Positions 58,111 through 64,000 of a stretch of DNA of 64,000 bases are shown one piece after another; positions within the stretch are counted from its first letter, which is position 1; each line of letters begins with the position of its first letter. This stretch comes from Variovorax sp. EL159 (lineage in GTDB: Bacteria > Pseudomonadota > Gammaproteobacteria > Burkholderiales > Burkholderiaceae_C). The notes beneath the pieces were generated by a model that ran no database searches, was not told where the DNA came from, and saw nothing but the letters and a program-made list of their open reading frames with translations. The position numbers and the translations under genes are program-made. Location: NCBI RefSeq assembly GCF_900100965.1, contig NZ_FMUJ01000001.1, positions 1,226,272-1,290,271 on the forward strand. The letters are read 5' to 3'.

Positions 58111-59334
58111 TCAGTTGCCGGTCCTGAACATGAAGGACTTCGAGAACTCACCCGTCAAGTTCGATGTGATCGCAGGGTTAGTGCCTGTACTGATTGGGTC
58201 ACCGTTGTTGAAGTCGGCCATGGTGGTGTTCGTCCCCGAGACCGTCACGGTGTACTCCATGTTCGGCTCGAGCGGCTGATCCGGCAGGATGATGGCGCGG
58301 CTCGGGTCGACCAGGAAGTTGGGATCATTCGCGCGCACCATCGGCGCGCGCAGGATGACCGGTGAGCCATCCGACTTCTTCACCATCGTGGCTGAGCTGA
58401 TGGTGAGCAACTGGCCGACGCGCACAGCCACAACGATCGGTTGGCCCACAGGGGCGGTCGACAGATCGCGGCCTGGAACTGGGTTCGGCTGCTCGTTCTT
58501 GAGCTGGTAGGCCGTACCCGTGGTGCCATCGCACGGATAGGTCTGCACCGCGGCACCATCAGGCTTCTGAGAGAACTGGCCCAGCGCAATCCCGGTGGCG
58601 ATCTGCGTGATTGCGCGCGGGCCGAAGTTGGCTGTGGTGCCGACCAAGTCGGAGCTCATGATTGAAAACCCGACGTCGAGCTGCGGCGACAGCAAGTCGA
58701 GAGCGTGATACGGCGCACTCAGGAGACTTCGAACTGCCGCAACGCCGCGCCCCTGCGGGGCGAATTCCGTAGGGCCAAGCACGTTGGCCTTCGCGCCGGT
58801 CGCGTTTGCGAAATCGTCGAGCACCAGGCCGCGGCCATAGCCTGCCGCATTGGCGCGGTCGGCAGGCGTCACGCCTGTGAATGCGGGTTTGGCGTCGTCC
58901 TGGAAGTGGCCCACCAGGTTGTTGACCAGTTGGAAATTGGCGTGGCCAGCCGCGGCAATGTCCAAGTGAGCGTTCTGTGCCAACAGACCGAAGCCGCAAC
59001 GGCTTCGCTCGGCATTCAGCAGGTTGAAGGCGGCCAGCTCCTCGGAGCCCACAGCATAGGTCGGCGCCGGCACCGACGTGACGATGCTCGAGGCGGTATC
59101 GCCTGTCGAGGGATCGTCGGTACCTGGCTGCGCCGGCGGCGGGGCAACGGGCGGCTGGACTGGCGGATTCGTCGGAGTGCCGGTGTCCGGTGCAGGCGGC
59201 GGGGCGATGCCGATCAGCGGAATGCCACCACCGCCGCCACCTCCTCCACCACCGCAGGCCGAGAGGAGAACGAGGGCTGCCGCAGCAAGCGCGATCGCGC
59301 TGGGGAATTGGGGAAACTTATTTTTGGTTTGCAT
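58111..59334 (-). CDS. CAP-domain (SCP/PR1-like) lipoprotein
   Basis: A 407-residue predicted lipoprotein: signal peptide SAIALAAAALVLLSAC (lipid Cys about residue 27), ten consecutive glycines, then a Pro/Thr-rich spacer (PPPAPDTGTPTNPPVQPPVAPPPAQPGTDD). A CAP domain follows from about residue 100 (EELAAFNLLNAERSRCGFGLLAQNAHLDIAAAGHANFQLVNNLVGHFQDDAKPAFTGVTPADRANAAGY). The C-terminal 150 residues look like beta-rich domains (NMEYTVTVSGTNTTMADFN). CAP proteins are widespread secreted proteins with varied roles, and nothing here shows a specific one. It is the last gene of a minus-strand run beginning at 60730. Confidence 0.82.
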   Translation of the reverse strand: MQTKNKFPQFPSAIALAAAALVLLSACGGGGGGGGGGIPLIGIAPPPAPDTGTPTNPPVQPPVAPPPAQPGTDDPSTGDTASSIVTSVPAPTYAVGSEELAAFNLLNAERSRCGFGLLAQNAHLDIAAAGHANFQLVNNLVGHFQDDAKPAFTGVTPADRANAAGYGRGLVLDDFANATGAKANVLGPTEFAPQGRGVAAVRSLLSAPYHALDLLSPQLDVGFSIMSSDLVGTTANFGPRAITQIATGIALGQFSQKPDGAAVQTYPCDGTTGTAYQLKNEQPNPVPGRDLSTAPVGQPIVVAVRVGQLLTISSATMVKKSDGSPVILRAPMVRANDPNFLVDPSRAIILPDQPLEPNMEYTVTVSGTNTTMADFNNGDPISTGTNPAITSNLTGEFSKSFMFRTGN

Positions 59335-59392
59335 GATGAGTTGAAAATCTGGAATCGAAAAACTGGTTGTTGAAATTGGTTGGGCCCCGAGC

Positions 59393-59722
59393 TCAATCGA
59401 GCTCGCGCAGCCCCATCGGGTGGCGCATCGAGGCCCCAGACACGACGGCTCCCGCGCCGAGTAGGAAGGCCGTGGTCAGGCCGCCCGCCATGCGCTGCTG
59501 CCGCGCCGCCTGGGCAGACTCATATTCACGCTGGTGTGCCGCCGCGGCTGCTCGTGCGGCTTGGGCCTGTGCGCGCCGTCGTTGGCGCTGCTCGGCTTCA
59601 AGTGCACCCACGGCGCAGTCGATGCGAGCCAGGCGTGCGTCGAGGTGAGCAAGCTGAGCCTGGAACGCGAGCCAGGCCTGCCGGCGGGCATTCCGTTCGT
59701 AGGGGGTCAGGGGGGCGTTCAT
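59393..59722 (-). CDS. Small Ala/Arg/Gln-rich protein with a C-terminal membrane segment
   Basis: A 109-residue protein I do not recognise. It begins MNAPLTPYERNARRQAWLAFQAQLAHLDARLARIDCAVGALEAEQRQRRRAQAQAARAAAAAHQREYESAQAARQQ, a basic helical coiled-coil, and ends with a hydrophobic segment (MAGGLTTAFLLGAGAVVSGASM). It is 22 bases downstream of the next gene in the same run. It could be a small membrane-tethered partner of its neighbours; no function can be assigned. Confidence 0.55.
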   Translation of the reverse strand: MNAPLTPYERNARRQAWLAFQAQLAHLDARLARIDCAVGALEAEQRQRRRAQAQAARAAAAAHQREYESAQAARQQRMAGGLTTAFLLGAGAVVSGASMRHPMGLRELD

Positions 59723-59744
59723 GATGTTGGCGTCCTCAAAGAAA

Positions 59745-59990
59745 TCAAAGGAAGGGGACTTGGGCCTGGTTGGCCACGTCCTGCCTGGCCGCCAGCCAGG
59801 CGTACGCCAGGCCGCGGCTGAAGCCGTTCGGAGCGGTCTTCGCAAGCGCCTCGAGCTCGGCACGGGTCATGTTCCAGGGGCCGGCCTCGAACGTGTCGTA
59901 CCACTCGGTATGTCGGGCTTCGAGCTCCGCCCAGTCAGCCCCCGTCCCGCAGATCGTGTCCAGGCTGTAGCTTTCGTTGCTGTTGTCCAT
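59745..59990 (-). CDS. Hypothetical 81-residue protein
   Basis: A small soluble protein, MDNSNESYSLDTICGTGADWAELEARHTEWYDTFEAGPWNMTRAELEALAKTAPNGFSRGLAYAWLAARQDVANQAQVPFL, acidic at the N-terminus and Trp/Ala-rich. No domain is recognised. The start codon at 59990 has GAGGAGAG 5-12 bases upstream on the minus strand, which supports it as a real gene. It lies between two other small genes of the same direction. Confidence 0.6.
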   Translation of the reverse strand: MDNSNESYSLDTICGTGADWAELEARHTEWYDTFEAGPWNMTRAELEALAKTAPNGFSRGLAYAWLAARQDVANQAQVPFL

Positions 59991-60025
59991 GTCGTTCTCT
60001 CCTCGTTCGTAGTTGTGTTCACGCT

Positions 60026-60730
60026 TCAGTTGAAGCCGGCCGCCATCTGAACGATGCGCGCTGAAGTGCTCGCCACTTCCCTGCGGTACGCCAGATACGC
60101 TTGGTAGTCGGGCCAACCGCAGATCACCGTTGTCTGGCCACGCCAGCCAACCCACTTGTTGGCCGTCCTCCTGTCCATGCCTTGCTTTACCGTGAGGGCC
60201 GCTCTGATTCGATCCGTCGGGCCTGGCAGTAATCCCTGGACGTTGCAGCTGATTTCCTCGACCTTGCAGTCCAGGTGCTTGCCTGCGGCGTGGCACCAGT
60301 TCGCAAAGGTCAGTTGCCCCTCTACAGTTCCCAACTCGGCGAATAAATCGCACTCGAACTTCAGCGCCGCATCGTCGTGGCCCCAGCGCGCGTGCGCGAG
60401 CGCCTCGAGCTCGGACGCCTCTTCCTTCTTCCGCTCAGCAGCACAGAAGGCGTGGTAGTCCTTAGCCCAAGCCGCCAGCAGCTCAAGCTCCGCCGCCATC
60501 GAGCGCAAGGCGCTTGCCGCCGCTTTAACTGCCAGCTCGTGTTCTGGCTTCACATTGCTGAACTGCTCGCAGGCCTTCCGCATCGATGTCGCGGTGCGCT
60601 TGGCGTTGGACGCTTGACGCTTGATGTTCTCGTCGCCGTGAAAACGGGCGTCCCATTCCCAGCGGCGGATAAGCTCGGAATCGGCCTTGCGCCTCGTTTG
60701 CGCCTGGAATCGATTGAGGTAGTCACTCAT
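60026..60730 (-). CDS. Hypothetical 234-residue helical protein
   Basis: I do not recognise this protein. It starts MSDYLNRFQAQTRRKADSELIRRWEWDARFHGDENIKRQASNAKRTATSMRKACEQFSNVKPEHELAVKAAASALRSMAAELELLAAWAKDYHAF, a charged, mainly helical sequence, and ends with a more mixed part containing three cysteines (FANWCHAAGKHLDCKVEEISCNVQGLLPGPTDRI). The start at 60730 is preceded by AGGAAG. It is the first gene after an 800-bp non-coding region with the TTCGGACAA array and palindromes, which could control it and the three genes downstream. Confidence 0.65.
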   Translation of the reverse strand: MSDYLNRFQAQTRRKADSELIRRWEWDARFHGDENIKRQASNAKRTATSMRKACEQFSNVKPEHELAVKAAASALRSMAAELELLAAWAKDYHAFCAAERKKEEASELEALAHARWGHDDAALKFECDLFAELGTVEGQLTFANWCHAAGKHLDCKVEEISCNVQGLLPGPTDRIRAALTVKQGMDRRTANKWVGWRGQTTVICGWPDYQAYLAYRREVASTSARIVQMAAGFN

Positions 60731-61525
60731 GAACTGGCTTCCTTTCTGCCGCAACGCGGCGTTTTCGCCCCGCAAGGGGCAGGCTGTTTGGCTGTTTCAC
60801 CTGCGTCCCCCGGGGCGGGGGGGCCGGCGGGGGGCGAGGCATGGGTGGTTCGCGGTGGCCTGTGGAGTGCCGCCGCGCGGAAGTCGCAGCCCCGGCCGCA
60901 GGCCGGGGACCGAGTGAGCACGGCGGAGCGCAACAGGACAAGGCCGTAGGCCGCCCGAGAACAACACTTGCCGAAAGACCCCCGACCGGGCCACCCGGCC
61001 CGGGGCACCTTTCTCCGCCGTCGCGCAGCAGGCGGCGGAGGAACTGATTGCGCGCAGCGCATCGAGCCGAAGGCGAGCTGCCGGGCGCAGCACCGGCGCG
61101 CTTCCGCGCAGCGGTAGCGCTCTCCTGGGGCGCCTTGCGGCGGGGCGGTCCGCAGGACAGCCCCTGGAGCGTGCGCGAGGGATCGTTAGTCGTGGCATGG
61201 CCGCGATCGAGACGCCATCGGCGGCTCGACCCGAAGGGCCAGAGCCCGGTCGGCGAAGCAGACGCGCCAAAAGGGACTTGCCGAATGTCGTCCGAAGCTT
61301 CGGCCATGTGGTCCACAACCACGCAATCCAACACCCGACTTGTCCGAAGTCTCAACCATCCTTCGGCCAACGGCCACGCGCCGAGCGCACTGCACCACTG
61401 ACGGCAGTGCAGTTCGTACGAGGTTCGGACAAAGTTCGGACAAGTCCCCTTGGCCGATCGTTCGGACAAGGTGCGTCCAGCCGAGAACTTGTCCGAACCT
61501 TGTCCGAAGGATCGGCTGGTCACGA
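60731..61525. other. Non-coding region with palindromes and a TTCGGACAA array
   Basis: No convincing gene is seen on either strand here: open frames are low-quality, Arg/Pro-rich shadows of the very high G+C content. The left half has perfect palindromes, CCCCGGCC-GCA-GGCCGGGG (60890-60908) and CCGGGCC-ACCC-GGCCCGG (60986-61003). The right half (61340-61508) carries six copies of TTCGGACAA (listed separately). The region sits between a minus-strand run of cargo genes and a minus-strand set of possible mobilisation genes, so an origin of transfer, an origin of replication or a large control region are all possible. Confidence 0.6.
61340..61508. repeat. Array of six TTCGGACAA boxes (iteron-like or operator-like)
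   Basis: Perfect 9-bp copies: reverse at 61340-61348, forward at 61424-61432, 61435-61443 and 61461-61469, reverse at 61489-61497 and 61500-61508. Both close pairs are spaced exactly 11 bp start to start, about one helical turn, and the two pairs face each other. Degenerate CTTGCCGAA and GTCCGAAG sequences nearby (61267-61300) may be further copies. The layout suggests cooperative binding of a protein, such as a repressor, an initiator or a partition protein. Confidence 0.75.
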
Positions 61526-62323
61526 TCAGCCCCCGGCCAACCCGAGCTTGATGACCAGGAATGCCTCGACCAGAACAAAGAGGCCGGCGACTCCCAGAGA
61601 AATGGTGCGGGTGCGAAGCAATGCGTTTGCTCGCCGAAGCTCACTGCGGGCCACCGCCGCTCCGGCGGCGGCCTGGGCGCGAGCAGCAGCAGCGGTGGCT
61701 GGAGCTGCTGCAAGCTGAGCGATCCAAGCCGCGTAGCGGGCGCGAATTTCTGCAGCCGCGTCCTCTGCAGTCATCGCCTGCGGCGCGAACTCATGCGCCA
61801 CGCTGATAGCCCAAGAAACGGCTCGGCCAACGCCCGCATCCGGCTCGCGCTGCAGCTCAACGGGCGGGGCCTGAATGTCATAAAGGCCCATGTCAGCCAG
61901 TGCGCCGCCGGCGGGCACGACGTCGGCGTTGACCGACTCGCGGACCCGTAGCAACAGCATTAAGTTCGTAGCAAAGAATGCCGCGTCGTGGTCGTGATCG
62001 GCGCCAACGAGCTGGTGCGCGACCTCATGCAAAAAAATGGTGACCAGGGCGCGCGGCGAACGGTAAAGCATGCGGTTGCTGACACTGACGCGCCTGTCGG
62101 GCGCGTATTCCGGGGCGAGTGCCCAGCCGTCCCAGCACCCAGTCGGCCTGAGCTCGATCGGGTACGTGTAGCGGAAGCGGCACGCCCCGACCACGGGTGC
62201 GAGCACCCTGGTCACCCAGCCGGCCACGGCTCGGGGTGCGGGCTGCACCTGGAAGACTGGCACCGGCAGTGCCAGTGCCAGTGCCCCAACCTTCTCAAGA
62301 TCCGTGGCCACGCGGTGGTTCAT
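61526..62323 (-). CDS. Predicted HExxH metallopeptidase-like protein with C-terminal membrane helix
   Basis: A 265-residue protein. A zinc-protease motif H99-E-V-A-H103 (TIFLHEVAHQLVGADHDHDAAFFATNLMLLLR) is followed at residues 110-112 by histidines that could be the third ligand, in the layout of SprT-like and related metallopeptidases. The C-terminal half is Ala-rich and helical and ends with a membrane segment (TISLGVAGLFVLVEAFLVIKLGLAGG). No signal peptide is seen, so the HExxH domain should be cytoplasmic and membrane-tethered. Its start overlaps the stop of the next gene upstream (62320-62323), so they are co-translated. Confidence 0.7.
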   Translation of the reverse strand: MNHRVATDLEKVGALALALPVPVFQVQPAPRAVAGWVTRVLAPVVGACRFRYTYPIELRPTGCWDGWALAPEYAPDRRVSVSNRMLYRSPRALVTIFLHEVAHQLVGADHDHDAAFFATNLMLLLRVRESVNADVVPAGGALADMGLYDIQAPPVELQREPDAGVGRAVSWAISVAHEFAPQAMTAEDAAAEIRARYAAWIAQLAAAPATAAAARAQAAAGAAVARSELRRANALLRTRTISLGVAGLFVLVEAFLVIKLGLAGG

Positions 62324-63645
62324 GCTCGACCCGGACGCTCATGAGTGGTGTCATCGTCGGCGTCGGCTTCATCCAGTTCGTCGGGCCACAACTGAGCGGC
62401 GGCCTGGTTCCGCGCGAGCGCCGCATCCTGAATAGCCTCCTCGAGCGCAGCCTTCTCTTGCTTGATTTTCTCGTCGTGGTCCTTGATAAATTGCATCCGC
62501 GCGGAACCGACTGGCAAAGCTTGGAAGGCCTCCTGTTCGTGCGGCGGGACGTGGTGCACCTCGTTTGAGTGGAGAAGCCGCAACCGACGCGACGCGGCCA
62601 AAAATTGCGCGCGGAGCTCATTGGCGCGCTTAGCGTCGGTGACATCGAGCACCGACGGCGCCTGATCAGGACCGATGTCCTGCTCCTGAGCGACATGTTC
62701 GCGATCGGAGATGGTCTGCTGCTCCTGCTCATCCAGGACCTCGCCAATGGCCTTCTGAAGGAACAGTTGCTCTCCCACGAGAGCGTGAGCGATTGATCCC
62801 GCCGCGCCCACGGATTTCACCGTTGCCCATGCCTTGGCCTTGTTGGCTGCTGCCACTGCCTCCTGGCCCAGAGCCATCACGTCATCGCGCCCGTGCTCCG
62901 CCTGCGCCAACTTGAGGTTCGCCGCGGCCAGCTCAGTCAGTTGAGCGTCTCCAGGTAGCGCCTTGCTCTCCTTCTCATTGCGAAGCAAGTCACGTTGACG
63001 GTCAAGCTCAAGTGCCCTCGAAGCACGACCCAAAGCGGTCTCGGTCACGTCTTGCACTGCGAGCGCGTTGTCCAGGCTGACGCCGGCGGCCTCTGCGGCT
63101 TTGCGATAGCGAGCGAGCGTTTGTTTGAGCTCTTGCACCTCACTGCGCAGGGCGCGAAGCTCTTCTTCGCGCGGATCGGAATCGGTATCGGGCTCGAGGG
63201 TCTGCACGGCGCCGGCCGGGGTCGGTCGAGCAACAAAGAATGACGCGATCGCAGCGAGGACCCGGCGGAAACCTTCGATGAGCTTTTCGAGCAACCCGCT
63301 TGGCCAAGCTTCAGGCGCGGCGAGTTCGCTACGCTCGGTCTTGAGCGGAGGCCGCGGACGGTCGGCGTCGACACCGCTGCCGCTGGTGCCGGCTGCGGCC
63401 GCAGCGGTGGCGCTCTTCTTCATCGGGACCCCATCGAACCGCAACGAGTCGCGCAGGCTGGGGCGCGGCGCCTCTGCTGCAGTCGGTGCGGGTGCCGGGG
63501 TCGGGTTGGATTGAGGCGAAACGGGCGGGACTGGGGGCGTGGTGGGCATCGGGAGCTCCTTTGGTTGATGCTGGTGGTGAAACTCATTGGCGGCGCGGGC
63601 CTGCGCCCGCTCCAACAGTTGGTCGATGACACTGGGTGTCGTCAT
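62320..63645 (-). CDS. Long coiled-coil protein of a possible mobilisation module
   Basis: A 441-residue protein I do not recognise by family. A disordered Pro/Thr/Ala-rich N-terminus (PMPTTPPVPPVSPQSNPTPAPAPTAAEAPRPSLRDSLRFDG) is followed by a short hydrophobic helix (LEKLIEGFRRVLAAIASFFVARPTPAG) and a long coiled coil (about 155-410: REEELRALRSEVQELKQTLARYRKAAEAAGVSLDNALAVQD). The start codon at 63645 overlaps the previous stop (ATGA), which favours it over a start at 63774. Both neighbours are membrane proteins, so the three may form a complex. Confidence 0.65.
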   Translation of the reverse strand: MTTPSVIDQLLERAQARAANEFHHQHQPKELPMPTTPPVPPVSPQSNPTPAPAPTAAEAPRPSLRDSLRFDGVPMKKSATAAAAAGTSGSGVDADRPRPPLKTERSELAAPEAWPSGLLEKLIEGFRRVLAAIASFFVARPTPAGAVQTLEPDTDSDPREEELRALRSEVQELKQTLARYRKAAEAAGVSLDNALAVQDVTETALGRASRALELDRQRDLLRNEKESKALPGDAQLTELAAANLKLAQAEHGRDDVMALGQEAVAAANKAKAWATVKSVGAAGSIAHALVGEQLFLQKAIGEVLDEQEQQTISDREHVAQEQDIGPDQAPSVLDVTDAKRANELRAQFLAASRRLRLLHSNEVHHVPPHEQEAFQALPVGSARMQFIKDHDEKIKQEKAALEEAIQDAALARNQAAAQLWPDELDEADADDDTTHERPGRA

Positions 63646-64000
63646 CTGCTGCGCCTTACGCTTGGAGGTGGGCTTGGAGGGCTTGGTCGGATCGGCTCCT
63701 GTGCGTGTGCGGCGCGAACGGCTGAGATCTGCATCTGGGCCCAACTCCAGGCGGCCACGGCGATCAGGGCGCACGTCGTCACCGTCACCGCGATCGGCAT
63801 GACCACGGCCAAGAGCAGGGCCTTGCGCAGGCGCTGATGGGCTTGCCGCAAGTCGTCCCTGGCTTGCCCCTCGGTCAACTCGATGGACGCGCGAAGAGCT
63901 TGCCCATGCGTTTGAAGAGCCGTCGCCATCCGTTCCGTCGTCTGATCGAGAAGGGTGCCGAGCGTCCTGGTCTTGCCCATGACCTGGCCGAGCTGTTGAT
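63642..64000 (-). CDS. Small membrane protein cut by the right edge, MbeB/TraK-like possibility
   Basis: The visible 112 residues after the first internal ATG (63980) are MGKTRTLGTLLDQTTERMATALQTHGQALRASIELTEGQARDDLRQAHQRLRKALLLAVVMPIAVTVTTCALIAVAAWSWAQMQISAVR, with one membrane helix and a Pro-rich C-terminus. The frame stays open to the window edge (QQLGQV before that Met), so the true start is probably outside the window. The helical N-terminus and membrane segment recall MbeB-like mobilisation accessory proteins that sit beside a relaxase, but this is a guess from layout. Stop overlaps the next gene's start. Confidence 0.5.
   Translation of the reverse strand, partial: QQLGQVMGKTRTLGTLLDQTTERMATALQTHGQALRASIELTEGQARDDLRQAHQRLRKALLLAVVMPIAVTVTTCALIAVAAWSWAQMQISAVRAAHAQEPIRPSPPSPPPSVRRSR

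Noticed and set aside
60723..61523. Minus-strand 266-codon open frame across the non-coding region
   Set aside because: Arg/Pro/Ser-rich without domains, interrupted by strong palindromes and by the TTCGGACAA array, and overlaps the neighbouring gene's start; judged to be a G+C artefact.
47936..64000. Island right boundary (attR)
   Set aside because: No second copy of the tRNA-Lys 3' end (GTTCGAATCC region) was found in the window, so the boundary must lie beyond the right edge.

Overview
The window is high-G+C DNA (by eye about 65%) from a beta-proteobacterium of the order Burkholderiales. Gene content and order point to the Comamonadaceae and most likely Variovorax or a close relative; this is an inference from the syntenic blocks (rluB-ndk-rlmN-pilF/pilW-rodZ-ispG-hisS-yfgM-bamB-der-hfq-hflX-hflK-hflC-hisZ-purA; purD-hemF-nadD-rsfS-rlmH-maf-rng; tolB-pal-cpoB), not from a 16S sequence.

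Layout. (1) 1-18822, plus strand: a conserved housekeeping block for chromosome segregation (edge), rRNA modification, nucleotide metabolism, pilus and cell-shape proteins, isoprenoid synthesis, histidyl-tRNA charging, outer-membrane assembly, ribosome GTPases, Hfq, the HflK/HflC membrane complex, HisZ and adenylosuccinate synthase. Many genes overlap by 4-8 bases and are probably co-transcribed. (2) 18844-21401, minus strand: a methyltransferase and a HerA/YjgR-type ATPase. (3) 21501-34469: two convergent operons that resemble an aryl polyene/xanthomonadin-type pigment locus (ACP, adenylating ligase fused to a hot-dog dehydratase, acyltransferases, LolA-like and MMPL export proteins, dehydratase, ketoreductase, glycosyltransferase, chorismatase for a hydroxybenzoate starter, methyltransferases). 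No ketosynthase gene is present. (4) 34587-42201, plus strand: yebC, purD, hemF, nadD, rsfS, rlmH, a PhyH-type dioxygenase, maf and rng. A 267-bp nested palindrome lies exactly between rng and the convergent msbA. (5) 44415-47886: tolB-pal-cpoB and a ThiF/TcdA-type enzyme.

(6) 47936 to the right edge: a genomic island joined to a tRNA-Lys(UUU) gene. It opens with a tyrosine integrase just downstream of the tRNA, then carries a small exported protein, an AT-rich solitary reverse transcriptase of the antiviral 'unknown group' type, a decayed second integrase, an AAA ATPase/subtilisin pair that matches the IetAS antiphage architecture, and an OLD-family nuclease on the other strand. Further right are a CAP-domain lipoprotein, three small unknown genes, an 800-bp non-coding region with six copies of TTCGGACAA, and three overlapping genes (a HExxH membrane protein, a coiled-coil protein and a small membrane protein) that may belong to a mobilisation module. 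The island runs off the right edge, so its attR site is not seen.

The parts most worth a second look are the defence cargo of the island, the TTCGGACAA array with its neighbouring unknown genes, the ketosynthase-less pigment locus, the rng/msbA palindrome, and a 17-bp repeat read in the same frame inside three unrelated genes.
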